The notes under the pieces are model-generated. The model did not search any database, was not told the DNA's origin, and worked only from the letters and a program-made list of their open reading frames with translations. A stretch of 64,000 nucleotides of DNA from assembly GCA_030041475.1 (NCBI GenBank), contig JASHNU010000089.1:47756-111755 (forward strand). Reading direction: 5' to 3'. The stretch is from Candidatus Sulfotelmatobacter sp. Lineage in GTDB: Bacteria > Acidobacteriota > Terriglobia > Terriglobales > Acidobacteriaceae. Below are positions 62,768 to 64,000 of this stretch, piece after piece; within the stretch, counting starts at the first letter, position 1; each line of letters begins with the position of its first letter. The translations under genes and the position numbers were made by a program.

Positions 62768-63322
62768 TCAGGCAGCTTCGACTTCGTATCCTTCCACGCG
62801 AACTGCCAACGATCTCTGGATCGCGTCCACTGAGATCACCAGGGTTCGATCACCGTTGCGTGACAACAGAATCCCTTCCATTCCGTTCAGGGCTCCGCTT
62901 CTGATGCGGACGCGTTGCCCAACCGCAAGGAAGGGATGCGGGGACCAGGAGCTGCGTTCTTCAAGCAAAATTCGCACCGATTCGATCTGATCATCTGGAA
63001 TCGGCGTTCCCTGACCATGCGCACCCACTAGTCTCAGCACACCGTTAACACCAAGGATTCGCAAGCGGTTGACGTTTGTGGGGATAATCTTGGCAAATAC
63101 GTAACAGCTGAACAGAGGCAGCTGCACAACTTTCTTGCGGTCGCTCCAGTGGTGCACTGCGCTCACCAGCGGCAAGAACGCCGTAACCCCTCGTTCCTGA
63201 AGGTGCTGTGTAACAACCTTCTCGTGCCGCGCCCGAGTTTGCACCGCATACCATTTTTCTGTTTCCATGCCCGAAATCGGCAACTGCTCCCGACTCTCCC
63301 ACGATTGCATCGAAGTGGCCAT
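62768..63322 (-). CDS. NusG-family paralogue, probable processive antiterminator
   Basis: Protein of 184 aa, starting at ATG 63322 with AGAGGG upstream; METEKWYAVQTR at 63268 is an alternative start. NGN domain: EKWYAVQTRARHEKVVTQHL, FLPLVSAVHHWSDRKKVVQL and PLFSCYVFAKI. KOW domain: VGQRVRIRSGALNGMEGILL. Specialised NusG paralogues (RfaH, LoaP, UpxY) bind the elongating polymerase and prevent termination in long polysaccharide operons. It heads a ~32 kb single-strand locus, as expected for such a factor. It is not housekeeping NusG because it lies apart from secE and rplK. Confidence 0.85.
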   Translation of the reverse strand: MATSMQSWESREQLPISGMETEKWYAVQTRARHEKVVTQHLQERGVTAFLPLVSAVHHWSDRKKVVQLPLFSCYVFAKIIPTNVNRLRILGVNGVLRLVGAHGQGTPIPDDQIESVRILLEERSSWSPHPFLAVGQRVRIRSGALNGMEGILLSRNGDRTLVISVDAIQRSLAVRVEGYEVEAA

Positions 63323-63343
63323 AGCTTTGCCCTCTGAGTCACT
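63321..63343. repeat. 23-bp element, copy 1 (over the NusG-like start)
   Basis: ATAGCTTTGCCCTC then TGAGTCACT; copy 2 (63517-63539) reads GTAGCTTCGCCCTC then TGGGTCACT, differing at three positions. On the minus strand copy 1 holds the ribosome-binding site AGAGGG and start codon of the NusG-like gene; in copy 2 the start codon position is ACG. It looks like a duplicated start region or a regulatory site. Confidence 0.5.
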
Positions 63344-64000
63344 CTTTGCGGGGTGACCCTCTTCGTCTGGCGGTCAGTTTGCAGCTGGCCCGAAGTTAGC
63401 AGGCCTCTTGGGGAGAGAACACCGGGGGGAATCTAAGGGAGAGGAATTGCAAACACAGGGCTACTAACAGAGCTAGTATTTGTTATCAACTTTGCCCTGA
63501 TAGTGATCGCATGGGCGTAGCTTCGCCCTCTGGGTCACTTGTGCGATTTCGGCCCGTCGTCATCGAGCGAGATCAAAGGGGGGAGTGTCGTTTCCAAGGT
63601 TCAGTGGTACGATCTCGAGCTGTTCCTTGTCCTTAACTCGGCCCGGCAACGTGGAGACGTCCGTCTTACCGCGTGGCCAGATTGCAAGAGGTTGCAGCCG
63701 GTGCCAGTTATTTGCAACGACCATGCATATCTTCTCCTCATCACCCAGCGTTGTCTGTGACGTTAATCACGACCCACTGTGATGCGAGTCCGCCTGGAGT
63801 CGAATCGATGTGATAATGAGATGGCCTCAGCGATGTGCAGACGCATCGATCCTGCTGCGCCCGTATGCTTACTGACGGACGATGGACAAACCGATGGAGT
63901 CTCAGGCGAAGATAGTCAATGGGCTTCAACGGGCGGACAGTTCAACGCTTCATTCAGTAGGCATGGCTGATCGACCGTGGGTGATGTTGCCGACCTCTGA
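63323..64000. other. region upstream of the polysaccharide locus, leader candidate
   Basis: About 680 bases with no convincing gene. It should contain the promoter and 5' leader of the long minus-strand locus. I see copy 2 of the 23-bp element, a partial third copy (CTTTGCCCTGATAG at 63491-63504) and an inverted pair TACTA/TAGTA near 63464-63480. No strong -35/-10 pair is seen on the minus strand. Frames at 63539-63970 look non-coding. Confidence 0.4.

Noticed and set aside
31294..63322. Exosortase/PEP-CTERM system
   Set aside because: Several genes resemble exosortase-linked ones (ExeA-type ATPase, Wzz, ligase), but no exosortase gene and no PEP-CTERM tail are seen in the window.
63440..63475. 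sigma-54-like promoter on the minus strand (TAGCCC-N5-TTGCA)
   Set aside because: The -24 GG pair is not present (AG), and the neighbouring NtrC-like protein lacks GAFTGA, so support is too weak.
63300..63560. Possible c-di-GMP riboswitch because of AGGGCAAAGC-like stretches
   Set aside because: The two halves of the GEMM consensus and its GNRA-type loop are not found in order; the similarity is limited to a few bases that form part of the 23-bp repeat.

Overview
The window looks like a chromosomal stretch from a Gram-negative-type, GC-rich soil bacterium, most likely of the phylum Acidobacteriota. This rests on the mix of outer-membrane porin and Wza/Wzz-type export genes, choice-of-anchor-D and beta-helix secreted proteins, and overall gene style. 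No rRNA or other phylogenetic marker is present, so the assignment is inference. There are no tRNAs, insertion sequences or CRISPR arrays that I can see.

Region 1 (1-7.1 kb) is an envelope and phosphate-flavoured region. It holds a lone PstS-like phosphate-binding protein, two small exported proteins, and a minus-strand set made of a phosphate-selective porin (OprO/P family), a large Cys-rich beta-propeller lipoprotein and an LVIVD-type exported protein.

Region 2 (7.5-20.9 kb) is the most exciting part: what appears to be a self-contained oxalate utilisation island. An assimilation branch runs first: glyoxylate aminotransferase, an oxalyl-CoA synthetase of the AAE3/Pcs60 type, and translationally coupled to it a PanE-like reductase that fits oxalyl-CoA reductase (PanE2). 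A FadR-type regulator follows, then an operon for a thiamine-pyrophosphate 2-oxoacid oxidoreductase. The alpha subunit of that enzyme carries the Arg/Arg/Asp/Phe spacing I recall for oxalate oxidoreductase, and its ferredoxin-like delta subunit is fused to a GltD-type flavin/NADPH reductase. The island ends with an OxlT-type oxalate transporter that keeps both oxalate-binding residues (Arg, Lys) and a rho-independent terminator. A 24-bp operator shared by the regulator and oxlT promoters (20/24 identical) ties the regulator to the transporter. The cells would import oxalate, oxidise part of it to CO2 for reducing power, and reduce part to glyoxylate and glycine for carbon.

Region 3 (20.9-22.2 kb) has a second, convergent MFS carrier. 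Region 4 (22.8-30.5 kb) is a complete chemosensory cluster (cheY, GAF protein, cheD, cheA, mcp, cheW, cheR, cheB) with no flagellar genes nearby.

Region 5 (63.3 down to 31.3 kb, all minus strand) is a ~32 kb exopolysaccharide locus of 26 genes. It is headed by a NusG-family paralogue (probable processive antitermination factor) and a divergent AAA+ regulator. After these come Wza, an outer-membrane barrel, Wzz, an ExeA-type ATPase, a CpsD-type kinase, the initiating sugar transferase, glycosyltransferases, acyl/FemAB-type transferases, a deacetylase, a Wzx flippase, a Wzy-like ligase/polymerase, a large secreted repeat protein and AsnB. It finishes with an SGNH hydrolase, an acyl carrier protein, a NadE-like synthetase and an AMP-ligase, a set that may decorate the polymer or make a small molecule.
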